A DNA stretch of 64,000 nucleotides from contig NZ_JAOZEW010000008.1 of the NCBI RefSeq assembly GCF_025847235.1, positions 124,001 through 188,000 on the forward strand, in the 5' to 3' direction. Positions within the stretch are counted from its first letter, which is position 1; the number at the start of each line of letters is the position of its first letter. The DNA comes from Flavobacterium shii (lineage in GTDB: Bacteria > Bacteroidota > Bacteroidia > Flavobacteriales > Flavobacteriaceae). Shown here piece by piece: positions 1-10,129 of this stretch. The notes below the pieces were generated by a model. That model was not told where the DNA came from. It was given only the letters and a program-made list of their open reading frames with translations, and did no database searches. The translations under genes and the position numbers were made by a program.

Positions 1-296
1 GGTCTGATATTATTCGAAACTTCAAAAAAGTGAAAATCCTGAATATCGTTAGTTCCGCTTCCTCCTTTGTAAGCATCATCAGAACGAACATTTCCAAAAG
101 GCCATAAACTGTATGGCGAATCATAATGATCATTACCCAATTGTGCATAAGCGGCATTCATAAATCCTTCTACCGATTGTGGTGTCACAATATCTTCTTC
201 GGATAATACGCCTCGAGGGTTATTCTCCAAAAAATCCGAACAGGAAGTAATAATTCCAAGTATTAAAAACCCTGTTATATATAGTATTTTTTTCAT
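1..296 (-). CDS. SusD-like outer-membrane lipoprotein, N-terminal part
   Basis: The gene begins at an ATG on the minus strand (296-294) and runs off the left edge, leaving 98 codons. Residues 1-19 are a lipoprotein signal ending in a GIITSC lipobox. The mature start, SDFLENNPRG, is the usual start of SusD/RagB proteins, followed by the expected helix with residues EGFMNAAYAQL. SusD proteins lie on the cell surface over a SusC barrel and capture oligosaccharides. The susC gene lies 105 bp upstream on the same strand, so this is the second gene of a susC-susD pair. Its ligand is probably fructan, judging from the GH32 enzyme and fructose-type sensor in the same locus. Most of the protein is outside the window. 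Confidence 0.9.
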   Translation of the reverse strand, partial: MKKILYITGFLILGIITSCSDFLENNPRGVLSEEDIVTPQSVEGFMNAAYAQLGNDHYDSPYSLWPFGNVRSDDAYKGGSGTNDIQDFHFFEVSNNIR

Positions 297-401
297 GTGT
301 AGATGCTATTTGTTTTTTAATAGAATATGGTATCGCCAATCTTCATTACAGTTTATGATCTTGATTCATGGCGATTTCATGTTTTTCAATTTAATCTTTT
401 A

Positions 402-3400
402 TTATAAAGTAAAATTAAGACCAGCTGTAAAAGTCATCGGCTGCGGATATCCGAATCCTGCATTTTCAGGATCTACACCAGTGAAATTTTTAGCATCAAT
501 GATCAGTAAATTTTGTCCGCTGATGTACAATCTAAAACTGTCGAAATTTATTTTCTTCAATAGCTCTTTTGGCAGGCTATAGCCAAATTGTAAAACTCTA
601 AGTTTCAAATAACTTCCATTTTCTACATAATAAGTTGAAAATCTTGATTCTGCATTTCTATCTACAGTTGTTAAAGCTGGAATAGTCGAATTTGGATTAT
701 CTACAGACCAAGCATTTAGTAAACGAGTTCCTTTATTAGAACCTACATCATCAACACTCCAAAAATCCGTTTGATATTTTGTTTTATTAATTACATCAAC
801 ATTACCTACTCCTTCCCAGAAAGTTGTGAAATCGAAATTTTTATATCCTAATCCTAAATTAAATCCGTAGAGCAAACCCGGATTTGGATTTCCTATCCAA
901 GTACGATCTTTATCTGTAATAACCCCATCTCCATTTAAATCTTTATAGCGAATTCTCCCAAGGCCTTTTCCTTCCTGAGTTGCCGAGTTATCTACTTCTG
1001 CCTGACTTTTAAACAATCCGTCAGCAACATAACCGTACATAGAATTAATTGGACGACCTAAAATATTATCGCTTAATCCATCGCCACCGTAATTATTTCT
1101 TACTTCATCAGGCAATTGTGTAATCTTGTTTTTGTTTGCCGAGATATTAGCCGAAATATCATATTTTAATCCAAATGAAGTTTCATCGTGATATCCTAAA
1201 GTAAATTCCCATCCTGCATTTTGCATTGAAGCACCATTAACCCAACGATTTCCTCCTTCGCCAATTACTCCTAAATAAGGTGGCAAAACCAAGATGTCGT
1301 CTGTTTTTTTGATATAATAATCAACAGAACCGCTTAATTTTTGTTTGAAGAAACCAAAATCCAAACCTATGTTCGTTTGTGTAGTAGTTTCCCATTTTAA
1401 ATCCTCATTACCCGATTGCGTTGCAATAAAACCAGACGGTAATAAACCATTTCCGTTTCCTGCAATGTCATAAGCTGTACCAAAAGAAGTTGCCCAAGTT
1501 GGACTTCCCCCTGCATAACTAGCCAAGTAAAGGTTATAAACCGCAGTATTACTAATTTCTTGATTTCCGGTTTGTCCCCACCCCACTCTTAATTTTAAAT
1601 CAGAAATAGTAGGTACATTATTTTTAATGAAATTTTCATTGCTAATTCTCCATCCAGCCGAAACTGCCGGAAAGGTCCCGAATTGATTGTTTTTACCAAA
1701 ACGAGACGAACCATCACGGCGAATTGTAGCCGAAAGTAAATAACGATTATCAAACTCATAATCTGCTTTTCCGAAATACGAAAGCAATGAATACACTGTT
1801 GATGTTCCGCTTGTAAACGATTCACCAGTTCCTGCATCAGGGTACATATAATCTGGCGTTTCGATCAAAAAGCCGTTTTTTCGTAAAGTAGTTGTATCAT
1901 AACTGTCTTTATACATCTCGGTTCCTGCCATTAAATTCAAATTGCTTTTTCCGAAATTCAAACTATAAATAGCCGTATTTGTCCAAGTCCATTTATCGCT
2001 CACCGATTGATCGATAGTAACCGATGTTTGATCATTTTGTAAATACCCGGATTGGTAACTTCTTTGCAAAGTGCGCTTTTTATAAGATCCATAATCGATA
2101 CCAAAACTACTCTTGATATGGAGGTTTTTGATTATCTCTAAATCGGCATACATATTACCAAAAAGGCGCAAATAATCGTATTTATTATCTTTATTATATT
2201 CTAAAAGGCGAACTGGATTCTGTCTGTCGTTCATTCCTCCTACTGGTCCACCCCAACCTTTGCCATCGACGGTATGTATTGGAATAATAGGTACTGCACG
2301 AAGAGCTTGTTCTAAAACTCCTGGATCTGCAACTTCATTAGTACGATTTAAACTAAAGTTTTCTCCAATAACTAATCTTCCATCAAAATATTTATAAGAA
2401 CCATTCATTCTGGCAGAAATTCTTTCAAAATCTGTTGTTTTTACAACACCTTCATTTCCATAATATCCTAAAGAGAAAACATAACTTCCTTTATCGGATG
2501 CATTCGAAACCGATAAATCATAAGAATTGGCTATTCCTGTTTGCGAAATCGCATCATACCAATTTGTATCTGAAGACTTAAGTGTTTTATTTGCATCTAA
2601 ATATTCCGGAATTAAAATATTGTTTAATTGTGGTTTGTTATTATTTAACGACCAATCAAATTGGTAACGCAGGTTATTGCTGTTCGGGTCTAATCCATCG
2701 TTAATATTTGCCTGCCATAAAGCCTGACCAAATTGATTTGCATTAAGCACTTTCTGCTTTTTTGAATAATCAGAAATAGACGTATAAGTACTAAAATTAA
2801 TTCTCATTTTGCCTTCTTTTCCTTTTTTGGTCGTGATGATTATAACTCCATTTGAAGCACGAGAACCATAAATACTCGCCGAAGAAGCATCTTTTAAAAC
2901 CTGAATCGATTCAATATCATTCGGGTTTAGCTCTTGCATTCCGGATTTAGTAGGCATTCCATCAATAACATAAAGAGGATCTGTGTTGTTTAAAGTTCCT
3001 ACACCTCGAATCACCACTTTTGTATTTCCCCCACTTGGCGATCCGTCCGACGAAATTTTCACCCCGGCTACTCTTCCTTGTAACGCTTTTATTGGGTTCG
3101 GTTCCGGTTGCTTCATGACTTCCTTCATGTTTACAACAGCAACAGCCCCGGTGATATCTGTTTTCTTTTGTTTAGAATATCCTGTTACAACAACTTCATT
3201 CAATTGATTATTATCTACTTTTAAAGTTATATTTAATATTTTTTGCCCTTTGACAGAAATCGATTGCGGTGCAAATCCGATAAAAGAAACAACAATTATA
3301 GCATCTGGATTTATTTCTTGAAAAGAAAAATTTCCATCAAAATCTGTTACGGTACTGGTATTGGTACCCGAAATAAGTACAGTCGCTCCGGGAAGAGCCA

Positions 3401-3506
3401 TTCCGTCATCAGACGAAATTACCGTTCCTTTAATCCCTCCTTCCTGTGCTGTAATAATCAGCATGGGAAAGAAGAAAAATAGAAAATAAATAATTTTGGT
3501 TTTCAT
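402..3506 (-). CDS. SusC/RagA-family TonB-dependent outer-membrane transporter (fructan locus)
   Basis: At 1034 residues this has the normal SusC length. It has a signal peptide (about 1-20), a carboxypeptidase-regulatory-like domain (about 25-100), the SusC signature NEVVVTGYSKQK near residue 105, a plug domain with VIRGVGTLNNTDPLYVIDG and the IYGSRASNGVIIITTKKG motif, then a long beta-barrel ending in an aromatic/hydrophobic strand. It imports oligosaccharides across the outer membrane using TonB energy. susD follows 105 bp downstream; a GH32 fructanase, a sugar porter and a sensor-regulator lie upstream on the same strand. The family assignment is certain; the substrate (levan or inulin oligosaccharides) is inferred from the neighbours. 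Confidence 0.95.
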   Translation of the reverse strand: MKTKIIYFLFFFFPMLIITAQEGGIKGTVISSDDGMALPGATVLISGTNTSTVTDFDGNFSFQEINPDAIIVVSFIGFAPQSISVKGQKILNITLKVDNNQLNEVVVTGYSKQKKTDITGAVAVVNMKEVMKQPEPNPIKALQGRVAGVKISSDGSPSGGNTKVVIRGVGTLNNTDPLYVIDGMPTKSGMQELNPNDIESIQVLKDASSASIYGSRASNGVIIITTKKGKEGKMRINFSTYTSISDYSKKQKVLNANQFGQALWQANINDGLDPNSNNLRYQFDWSLNNNKPQLNNILIPEYLDANKTLKSSDTNWYDAISQTGIANSYDLSVSNASDKGSYVFSLGYYGNEGVVKTTDFERISARMNGSYKYFDGRLVIGENFSLNRTNEVADPGVLEQALRAVPIIPIHTVDGKGWGGPVGGMNDRQNPVRLLEYNKDNKYDYLRLFGNMYADLEIIKNLHIKSSFGIDYGSYKKRTLQRSYQSGYLQNDQTSVTIDQSVSDKWTWTNTAIYSLNFGKSNLNLMAGTEMYKDSYDTTTLRKNGFLIETPDYMYPDAGTGESFTSGTSTVYSLLSYFGKADYEFDNRYLLSATIRRDGSSRFGKNNQFGTFPAVSAGWRISNENFIKNNVPTISDLKLRVGWGQTGNQEISNTAVYNLYLASYAGGSPTWATSFGTAYDIAGNGNGLLPSGFIATQSGNEDLKWETTTQTNIGLDFGFFKQKLSGSVDYYIKKTDDILVLPPYLGVIGEGGNRWVNGASMQNAGWEFTLGYHDETSFGLKYDISANISANKNKITQLPDEVRNNYGGDGLSDNILGRPINSMYGYVADGLFKSQAEVDNSATQEGKGLGRIRYKDLNGDGVITDKDRTWIGNPNPGLLYGFNLGLGYKNFDFTTFWEGVGNVDVINKTKYQTDFWSVDDVGSNKGTRLLNAWSVDNPNSTIPALTTVDRNAESRFSTYYVENGSYLKLRVLQFGYSLPKELLKKINFDSFRLYISGQNLLIIDAKNFTGVDPENAGFGYPQPMTFTAGLNFTL

Positions 3507-3595
3507 AGTTAATAGTTTTGGTTTGGTTATTTTTAGTTTATATTTAATTGGTTAAGTACTAGGTTGCTCAATTCTATCAAGTCATAAAAATTTTG

Positions 3596-3734
3596 TTTAA
3601 CACATAGAAACATAGTTTTCTTTCTTTTGAAAGAGAGTAGAAAGAAACTCGTTTCTCACACATAGCTATGTGCTTTTAAACAAGTGAAACGCCTACTTTC
3701 TTAGCCTACAAAATCTATGTTTCTATGTGTTAAA
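3596..3734. repeat. Dispersed inverted repeat, family B, copy 1
   Basis: The gap between susC and the GH32 gene has perfect 20-nt arms: TTTAACACATAGAAACATAG at 3596-3615 and its reverse complement at 3715-3734. A perfect 14-nt palindrome CACATAGCTATGTG sits inside at 3659-3672. A shorter relative with the same arm motif is found at 44992-45059. It contains no reading frame, and its role is unknown. It may be an intergenic REP-like element or form a transcript-end hairpin. Confidence 0.7.
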
Positions 3735-3756
3735 ATCAATTACATCAAATGGGATC

Positions 3757-5364
3757 TTATTTTATATTTAATTGGTTAAGTACGAGATTACTCAATTCGA
3801 TTCCTTGGTTTGAAGAAATAGAAAGTGAAGTAAATGGCTGGTTTGGAAAAAAGATTTCGGTTATTACTTTTTCGCCATTATTGTAAAATATTTCAATAGA
3901 TGTTTTGTCTAAAATGATTTTAAAAACACCTTCTTTTTGATTTCCATCTAAAGCTGCTTTGGTAATCGTGGAAGCAAATTTTTCAGAAAAATCATTTTTT
4001 CCAGATTTCGAACGGTCTACAAATAAATAATGCTCTGAATTATTTATTCCGAAAGTCAAAGATTCTCCACCAGCATTTGAAAGCGTAAAAGTGTACGTAT
4101 CTTGTTTTAAGTTTTTTAAATTAAAATTGATAATCGCTTGTGTCAAATCAATTTTTCCTGCTTCTGGAATCAATAGTTTTCCTTTTCCTTTCAGGTTTTT
4201 TCCTTTGATTGTTTTAGAAATGTATTTATTAATTTCTTTTACAGGATTACTAATCAAGCTGTAGTCATTACCTTTTTTTACTAATTGAATTTCACGTGCA
4301 ATTGTGGTACTGCTTCTCCAAGATTGTGTTGGAACTTCTTGTGCGTAATCCCAATTTGACATCCATCCTATAAATAATCTTCGTCCGTCGGTACCAGGGA
4401 CATTATTCCAGGTAACACCCGCATAATTATCTTTTCCGTAATCGAGCCAAACGGCATTTTCTTTTTCTACTTTTTTAGCAAAATTAGAGTCCAATGTAAA
4501 AGTACTTCCGTCAAAATCTCCAATAAAATATTGCGTTCCTGAACCTCCGTTGGCTCCTCCTGGATTTAAATTCAAAATTAAGACCCATTTGGTTTCGTTG
4601 GTTCCTTCAGCTTTTATCTCAAAGAAATCCGGGCATTCCCAAACGCCACCATGAGCACCAATATTTTTTCCAAATTCAGATAAATATTTCCAGTCTTTTA
4701 GATTTTTAGAACTATAAAACTGAGTTCGATCTTGGGCTGCCAATACCATTATCCACAGTTTGTGAGTTTCGTCCCAACTAACTTTTGGATCCCGAAAATC
4801 ACGAATACCAGGATTTTTCACGACAGGATTTCCTTCCTCAAATTTCTGCCATGTAAAACCGTTATCATTCGAATATGCAATATCTTGCTGCTCTACATCA
4901 ATTTTATTTTCTTTTTCTTTTGTCATATCATGTAGCGTATAAATCGCTACAATTGGAGCCGTTTTTCCAGTACCCAAACCCGATGTATTATGTGTATCTA
5001 CAACAGCACTTCCGGAAAAAATGTATTTATCATTGTCTGGATACAAGGCAATTGGTTGTTCTTCCCATTTAATTAAATCTTTGCTGGTAGCATGTCCCCA
5101 ATGCATTGGTCCCCAAACACTTTTATCTGGATAATATTGAAAATACAAATGATAATATCCATCAGCATAGAACATTCCGTTAGGATCATTCATCCATCCT
5201 TTTTTTGGTGTAAAATGAAAATTAGGACGGTACATTTGTTCCTCTGAAGTAGTTGATATTGAAATAGCTGTAGTTTGTGCAACAGCCGAATATGGTTTTA
5301 AACCTCCTGTTAATAGTAGTATTGCACTACAAAATGCCAGCGGTAGATGTTTCTTTGATTTCAT
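3757..5364 (-). CDS. GH32 fructan hydrolase (levanase/inulinase type)
   Basis: The product has 535 residues with a signal peptide of about 30, so it is exported. The three GH32 catalytic signatures are present: WMNDPNG with nucleophile D60, RDP with D192 (transition-state stabiliser), and EC with E243 (acid/base). These lie in the five-bladed propeller; the last 150 residues are the usual beta-sandwich. The enzyme cleaves beta-fructosidic bonds in levan, inulin or sucrose; which of these cannot be read from the sequence. Its start overlaps the 3' end of the upstream sugar porter gene by 38 bp, so the two are probably co-transcribed. It likely supplies fructose to the porter and to the SusC/D pair downstream. 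Confidence 0.93.
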   Translation of the reverse strand: MKSKKHLPLAFCSAILLLTGGLKPYSAVAQTTAISISTTSEEQMYRPNFHFTPKKGWMNDPNGMFYADGYYHLYFQYYPDKSVWGPMHWGHATSKDLIKWEEQPIALYPDNDKYIFSGSAVVDTHNTSGLGTGKTAPIVAIYTLHDMTKEKENKIDVEQQDIAYSNDNGFTWQKFEEGNPVVKNPGIRDFRDPKVSWDETHKLWIMVLAAQDRTQFYSSKNLKDWKYLSEFGKNIGAHGGVWECPDFFEIKAEGTNETKWVLILNLNPGGANGGSGTQYFIGDFDGSTFTLDSNFAKKVEKENAVWLDYGKDNYAGVTWNNVPGTDGRRLFIGWMSNWDYAQEVPTQSWRSSTTIAREIQLVKKGNDYSLISNPVKEINKYISKTIKGKNLKGKGKLLIPEAGKIDLTQAIINFNLKNLKQDTYTFTLSNAGGESLTFGINNSEHYLFVDRSKSGKNDFSEKFASTITKAALDGNQKEGVFKIILDKTSIEIFYNNGEKVITEIFFPNQPFTSLSISSNQGIELSNLVLNQLNIK

Positions 5365-6685
5365 TTTTTTTGATTTTTTTTTTGGTTAAATTTTCACTTA
5401 ATACTTCTAAAGAAATTCCTTTGGTTTCCGGCATTATAAAAATTACAAAGAGTAATTGCAAGACCATCATCAAGGCAAAAATTAAGAACACTACGTCAGG
5501 TCCAATTTCAGAAAATAACATTGGGATTAAGGACGGAATAATCGCTGCCAAAACCCAATGCACTGAACTTCCAAAAGCCTGTCCTGAAGCACGTATGTGG
5601 TTTGGGAAAATTTCTGAGATGAAAACCCAGATAACAGCGCCCTGCCCAATAGCATGTGATGCAATAAATAAGAAAAGGAAAATAGGAACCGATAATCCTC
5701 CCCAATTGTAGTAAAACGAAGCCGAAACTAATCCTAAGGAAATAATATATCCAATAGAACCTATGTACATTAACAACTTTCTTCCTAATTTGTCGATTAA
5801 TGCTACGCCGATTAAAGTAAATATAAGATTGGTTATCCCGATTCCGATGCTGCTCAATAACGCTGTATTTTGTCCCAAACCTGCTTCTTCAAAAATTCTG
5901 GGTGCATAATACAAAAAGGCATTGATTCCAGAAAACTGATTGAAAAATGCAATAAAAAAAGCTAACATTAATGGAAAACGGTATTTTTTCATGAAAATAT
6001 TTTCGTGTTTCGTAACACCATTTTCTCTAGAATCATCCATGATGTCTTCGAGCTTTGCAGACGGGTCGATTTGAAATAATACTTTTCGGGCTTCTTCGTC
6101 ACGATTTTTAGATAATAACCATCTTGGGCTTTCTGGGATTGTAAGTATAAAAAGGATATAAATAAGAGATGGAATAGCCTGAACTCCTACCATCCAACGC
6201 CAGGCGTTTTCGCCAATATCTTTTAAAAAGTAATTTGAGATAAAAGCAATTAAAATTCCCAGAACAATATTAAACTGATATAACGCTACTAATCGTCCGC
6301 GTTTATCTGCCGGAGCAATTTCAGACACATAAGCCGGAGCTGCAATAGTTGATGCTCCAACACCTAAACCTCCAATAAACCTGAAAGCAGCAAAAATATA
6401 AGGGTCATTTGCAAAAGCAGCACCAATGGCAGAAATGAAATATAAAATCCCGATCCAGAATAGTGTTTTTTTACGACCTATTTTATTGGTGGGAATTCCT
6501 CCGAAAATAGCACCAATAACAGTTCCCCACAGCGCCATTGCCATAACAACAGATCCGTGAAAAGCATCGGAGGAATGCCAAAGAAGCTGTAATTGTTTAT
6601 CAGCTCCAGAAATAACTACGGTATCAAAACCGAATAGAAAACCTGCCAGTGCAGCAGTAATAGACCAAATCAATATCTTATTCAT
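5327..6685 (-). CDS. MFS sugar porter (probable fructose/hexose importer)
   Basis: The 452-residue protein has the 12-helix pattern of the MFS sugar porter family. Diagnostic motifs are GRKK after helix 2 (about residue 70), PESPRWLL after helix 6 (about 185), a second LGRK after helix 8 and PETKG after helix 12. It imports a monosaccharide by proton symport across the inner membrane. It lies directly upstream of, and overlaps, the GH32 gene, which suggests fructose as the substrate. Its 3' end lies inside the signal-peptide region of the next gene, which implies translational coupling. The family is certain; the substrate is inferred. Confidence 0.92.
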   Translation of the reverse strand: MNKILIWSITAALAGFLFGFDTVVISGADKQLQLLWHSSDAFHGSVVMAMALWGTVIGAIFGGIPTNKIGRKKTLFWIGILYFISAIGAAFANDPYIFAAFRFIGGLGVGASTIAAPAYVSEIAPADKRGRLVALYQFNIVLGILIAFISNYFLKDIGENAWRWMVGVQAIPSLIYILFILTIPESPRWLLSKNRDEEARKVLFQIDPSAKLEDIMDDSRENGVTKHENIFMKKYRFPLMLAFFIAFFNQFSGINAFLYYAPRIFEEAGLGQNTALLSSIGIGITNLIFTLIGVALIDKLGRKLLMYIGSIGYIISLGLVSASFYYNWGGLSVPIFLFLFIASHAIGQGAVIWVFISEIFPNHIRASGQAFGSSVHWVLAAIIPSLIPMLFSEIGPDVVFLIFALMMVLQLLFVIFIMPETKGISLEVLSENLTKKKIKKNEIKETSTAGIL

Positions 6686-7156
6686 TGTAGATGTATTAAA
6701 AACTTGTTGCTAATGTATTCGCAAAAAAAACAACTTATTTTTAATGATGTTACAATTTAATTCTATAATTATTGATAGTTTGATACTTTTAAGCCAAATC
6801 GTTTATTTACAAGCTTTTAAATATATTAAAATTTATTTACGAAAACCTTGTAGTTTCGATTTTGTTACATTTTGTATAAAATTGATACATGAAATGATTG
6901 AAAAAAGGTGCAAAGGTTCTGAGGTTCTGAAGTTTTAAGTTGTTAAAAATTATAAATAAATAAGATTTTATATTTTATTCTAAGTTTTATCTTTTAAAAT
7001 GGTTTCAGTTGAAGCTGAAGTTTATGTTGTTATCCTAACAGGTTTCTAAAACCTGTTAGGTCTTCTTTATATTGTATTCTATCCGCAAGGCCAAAAAAAA
7101 TACAGAAAAACAATTGACATAAACTTTCTACTCAAAAAAACAATACTAAAAGTTCA
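6686..7156. other. Intergenic region upstream of the sugar porter
   Basis: This is 471 bp of AT-rich DNA between the porter start and the 3' end of the hybrid sensor gene. It should contain the porter promoter, but no convincing TTG/TAnnTTTG pair was found. The only clear structure is the palindrome at 7034-7060, listed separately. A 64-codon plus-strand frame here looks like chance. Confidence 0.5.
7034..7060. repeat. Perfect 12-bp inverted repeat (CCTAACAGGTTT family)
   Basis: CCTAACAGGTTT at 7034-7045 is followed by a 3-nt loop and its exact reverse complement at 7049-7060. On the minus strand it lies just downstream of the hybrid sensor gene (ends 7157), so it may help end that transcript, although no long U-run follows. 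From general knowledge, similar hairpins are common between genes in Flavobacterium. Confidence 0.6.
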
Positions 7157-9898
7157 TTAATACTTATCATTTTTATATTCTTTTGGCGAAATTCCAAATT
7201 TATTCTTAAAAGCGGTAGAGAAATAGTTTGGAGAAGAGAATCCAAGAGAATAAGCAATTTCAGAAATATTCATCTCATTCGACTTTAAAAGTTCTGCTGC
7301 TTTCTCTAGTTTTATATTATTAATATGATCACTAATATTAATTCCGATAATCGCTTTTACCTTTCGATACAATTGAACTCTGGAAACCCCAAGTTTATCG
7401 GCTAAATCCTCGACAGAAAATTTAGGGTTTTCCACATTCGTTTTAATAATATCATTCATTTTCGTAATGAAAGTTTGTTCCTGATTACCAAATTTTGATT
7501 CAGGTTCTATGCGATAGATATTATTGGTATAATAATAACGAAGTTTTTCTCTGTTGAAAAGCAAACTTGAAATAGATTGTTTTAAAATAGAAAGACTAAA
7601 AGGCTTGGTAAGATACTGATCTACACCACTCTGCAATCCTTTTAAAATAGATTCTTTATTGCTTTGTGCCGTTAAAATAATAATTGGGATGTGCGAGGAA
7701 CGCAAATCTTTCTTCAATTCTTTACTAATTTCATAGCCATCTTTATCTACTAAATTAATGTCGCAAATAATAATGTCGGGAACAATATCCATTGTTTTTT
7801 CGATAGCATCACTCCCATCAGAAGTATACACTATATATTCAGCTGATAATTTAGCTTTAAGAAATGTAACCAAATCATTGTTATCTTCTATAATCAAAAG
7901 AGAGTGTTTCTCTGCATCAGAAATAATATTCACTTCATTTAAATCAGATTCTATATCTAAATTATTTGTTATTAAATTTGGAGTTATATTTAAATCTTCG
8001 GCTTTATTTACAATTTCAGAAGGTTGTAAATGGCTATTTCCTTTTAATAAAGTTATGACAAACTCGCTACCCTGCTTTGATTTTAGTTCGATGGTTCCGT
8101 GATGCAAAAGCATGAATTCTTTAGACAAGTGAAGCCCGATTCCGGAGCTATTTTTATTATTATTGGAAGCTTTAAAAAAAGGATTAAAAACATTAGACAA
8201 TTCATTTTCGGGGATTCCAATTCCAGAATCTTTAAAATGAATTTTTGCTGTATTATCTTGATTTTCAATAATCGAAATCGTAATTTTCCCGTTATCAGGT
8301 GTAAATTTAAAAGCATTAGAAAGCAAATTAAAATAAACTTTATCCATCAGGCCCCGATCGATAAACAATTCCATATTTTTATTTTTACAAGCAAGCTGAA
8401 AATCAATATTTCTGCGGGCTGCCTCCCCTTTAAAGTTAGTCATTACTTCATTTGAAAAATCATAAATAGTAGTATTTGAAGCTCTTAAAGTAAACTTTTG
8501 TTCCTCTATTTTTCTAAAATCCAGCAACTGATTTATCAATCTCAATAATCTATTCGAATTCTTATGAATCAGTTTGACTTCATCAATAAGCACGGTTCCT
8601 TTAATTTTTTCATTTTCTATTAATGACTCCACATAACTCATAATCAAAGTTATTGGCGTTTTAAATTCATGAGAAAGTCCTGTAAAAAAATTCAATTTGG
8701 CTTCATTACTTTTCTCTGCAATTTTTGCCATTTCTTGAATTTCATTATTCTGATCTATTACCGTTTGATTAATCCTTTCAAGTTGTTTTTTCTTTTTGGA
8801 AATAGAAATCGTCGAATAAATACTGTAAATCGTTAAACTCAAAATAATCACCAAGAAAAAACTCAGTAATCGAACCAAATTATTTTGCGAAGCATACTCA
8901 CTTTCCTGAATTTTTATTGCTCCTTGTTGGGACTCAATAACCGCTTGTTGCTGATTGACTTTATCCATTTGATTTCCGATAATTTCAGCATTATTCCGGT
9001 CGATAATAATTGTATTTAGTATATTATTTTTTGAAATTGGCTCTTTGTTATACATTTTTAAGGCCAATTTCAATGCTTCATTTCCTCCTGTCGGATACAA
9101 AATAGTACCGTCTAAAACACCATTTTTCACCAATTCTATTCCGCCATTCACAGAGTTTAATCCGTCGACTCCTAAAAATTTGATTTTCTTTTCTAATCCT
9201 ATCGTTTTGGCAGTTTCCCAAGCACTTAATGCCATACGATCGTTATGGGCAAAAATATACTCAATATCTGGATTTTGTAAAAGAATGGCTTTTAAAGGAG
9301 CTTTAACCGATTCTCCCTCCCAATCTCCATGAATTGTATTCACTACTTTGCAACGTATATTTTCATTGATTACTTGATCAAATCCTAAACTACGTTCATA
9401 AGCCGGCGACGAACCGTTTGCTCCGGTAATTTCAATAATTTTACCTGAACCTTTACTGTGTGTAACGATATATCGGGCAGCAATTCTTCCTATTTCAATA
9501 TTGTCGGCTCCAAGATAAGCAGTGTAGTTTTCGCTATCAATTTTTCTATCTACCACAAGAACTGGAATTCCTGCTTTTATCGATTTTTCGACAACTGCCG
9601 TTAAAGGTTTTGATTGAATTGGAGATACAATAATTACATCTACTTTATTCGATATAAATTTTTCTATATCTGCGATCTGTTTCTCGATATTGTTATTGGC
9701 ATCACTAATCCTTAAATCGACTTCTGGACGTAACGAAGCTTCAATTTTTATGGAATTGTTCATTTGTTTACGCCAATCATCTGTAGTCATTGCCTGAGAA
9801 AATCCAATTTTGATTTTATCTCCTTGTTTTTGTTTACAGGAAACAAAACTTAATGATGCTAAAAAAAGCATCAAAATATATTTTATAAATTGATACAT
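7157..9898 (-). CDS. Hybrid two-component sensor/AraC regulator with periplasmic sugar-binding domain
   Basis: The product has 913 residues. In order: an N-terminal export signal with a possible lipobox (SFVSC); a periplasmic-binding-protein domain of the ribose/fructose type (about 30-310); a transmembrane helix (about 345-365); HisKA with the H-box LSHEFKTPITL; a HATPase domain with DSGIGIP and SSGIGLHLS motifs; a receiver domain with acceptor Asp in IICDIN and LTKPF; and a C-terminal AraC HTH pair ending FGISPKEY. This architecture matches the Bacteroides fructose sensor BT1754, in which free fructose binding in the periplasm activates a fructan locus. By position it likely controls the porter, GH32 and susCD genes. 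The fructose ligand is inferred. Confidence 0.93.
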   Translation of the reverse strand: MYQFIKYILMLFLASLSFVSCKQKQGDKIKIGFSQAMTTDDWRKQMNNSIKIEASLRPEVDLRISDANNNIEKQIADIEKFISNKVDVIIVSPIQSKPLTAVVEKSIKAGIPVLVVDRKIDSENYTAYLGADNIEIGRIAARYIVTHSKGSGKIIEITGANGSSPAYERSLGFDQVINENIRCKVVNTIHGDWEGESVKAPLKAILLQNPDIEYIFAHNDRMALSAWETAKTIGLEKKIKFLGVDGLNSVNGGIELVKNGVLDGTILYPTGGNEALKLALKMYNKEPISKNNILNTIIIDRNNAEIIGNQMDKVNQQQAVIESQQGAIKIQESEYASQNNLVRLLSFFLVIILSLTIYSIYSTISISKKKKQLERINQTVIDQNNEIQEMAKIAEKSNEAKLNFFTGLSHEFKTPITLIMSYVESLIENEKIKGTVLIDEVKLIHKNSNRLLRLINQLLDFRKIEEQKFTLRASNTTIYDFSNEVMTNFKGEAARRNIDFQLACKNKNMELFIDRGLMDKVYFNLLSNAFKFTPDNGKITISIIENQDNTAKIHFKDSGIGIPENELSNVFNPFFKASNNNKNSSGIGLHLSKEFMLLHHGTIELKSKQGSEFVITLLKGNSHLQPSEIVNKAEDLNITPNLITNNLDIESDLNEVNIISDAEKHSLLIIEDNNDLVTFLKAKLSAEYIVYTSDGSDAIEKTMDIVPDIIICDINLVDKDGYEISKELKKDLRSSHIPIIILTAQSNKESILKGLQSGVDQYLTKPFSLSILKQSISSLLFNREKLRYYYTNNIYRIEPESKFGNQEQTFITKMNDIIKTNVENPKFSVEDLADKLGVSRVQLYRKVKAIIGINISDHINNIKLEKAAELLKSNEMNISEIAYSLGFSSPNYFSTAFKNKFGISPKEYKNDKY

Positions 9899-9960
9899 AG
9901 AATTATGAGTATATATAAATAAAAATGAGTTTTTAAAAATACCTTCTTAGACCTACAACC

Positions 9961-9996
9961 TGTCAAAATAATTAGGAAGGATTATTTTGTACTGAC
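9961..9996. promoter_or_regulatory. Imperfect hairpin upstream of the hybrid sensor gene
   Basis: CAAAATAAT (9964-9972) pairs with ATTATTTTG (9981-9989), and outer TGTCA/TGACA bases extend the stem. It lies about 65-100 bp before the sensor start and could be an operator or leader hairpin; the sequence does not settle which. Confidence 0.35.
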
Positions 9997-10129
9997 AAGC
10001 AAGAAGGGAATATATAATTTAAAAAGTAAAATTAAACTTTTATTTTATTTACACAAGTCCACAACCTAATAACAGAGATTAGAAGTTATGAGAAATACTC
10101 CATGAGCATTTTTAAGCGTTTAAAGTAGA

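Noticed and set aside
2983-3207. Reading frames opposite susC
   Set aside because: They mirror a long, clearly functional gene; no independent coding evidence.
6744-6938. Small plus-strand gene in the gap before the porter
   Set aside because: Composition follows the AT-rich background, with no start signal or homology-like pattern.
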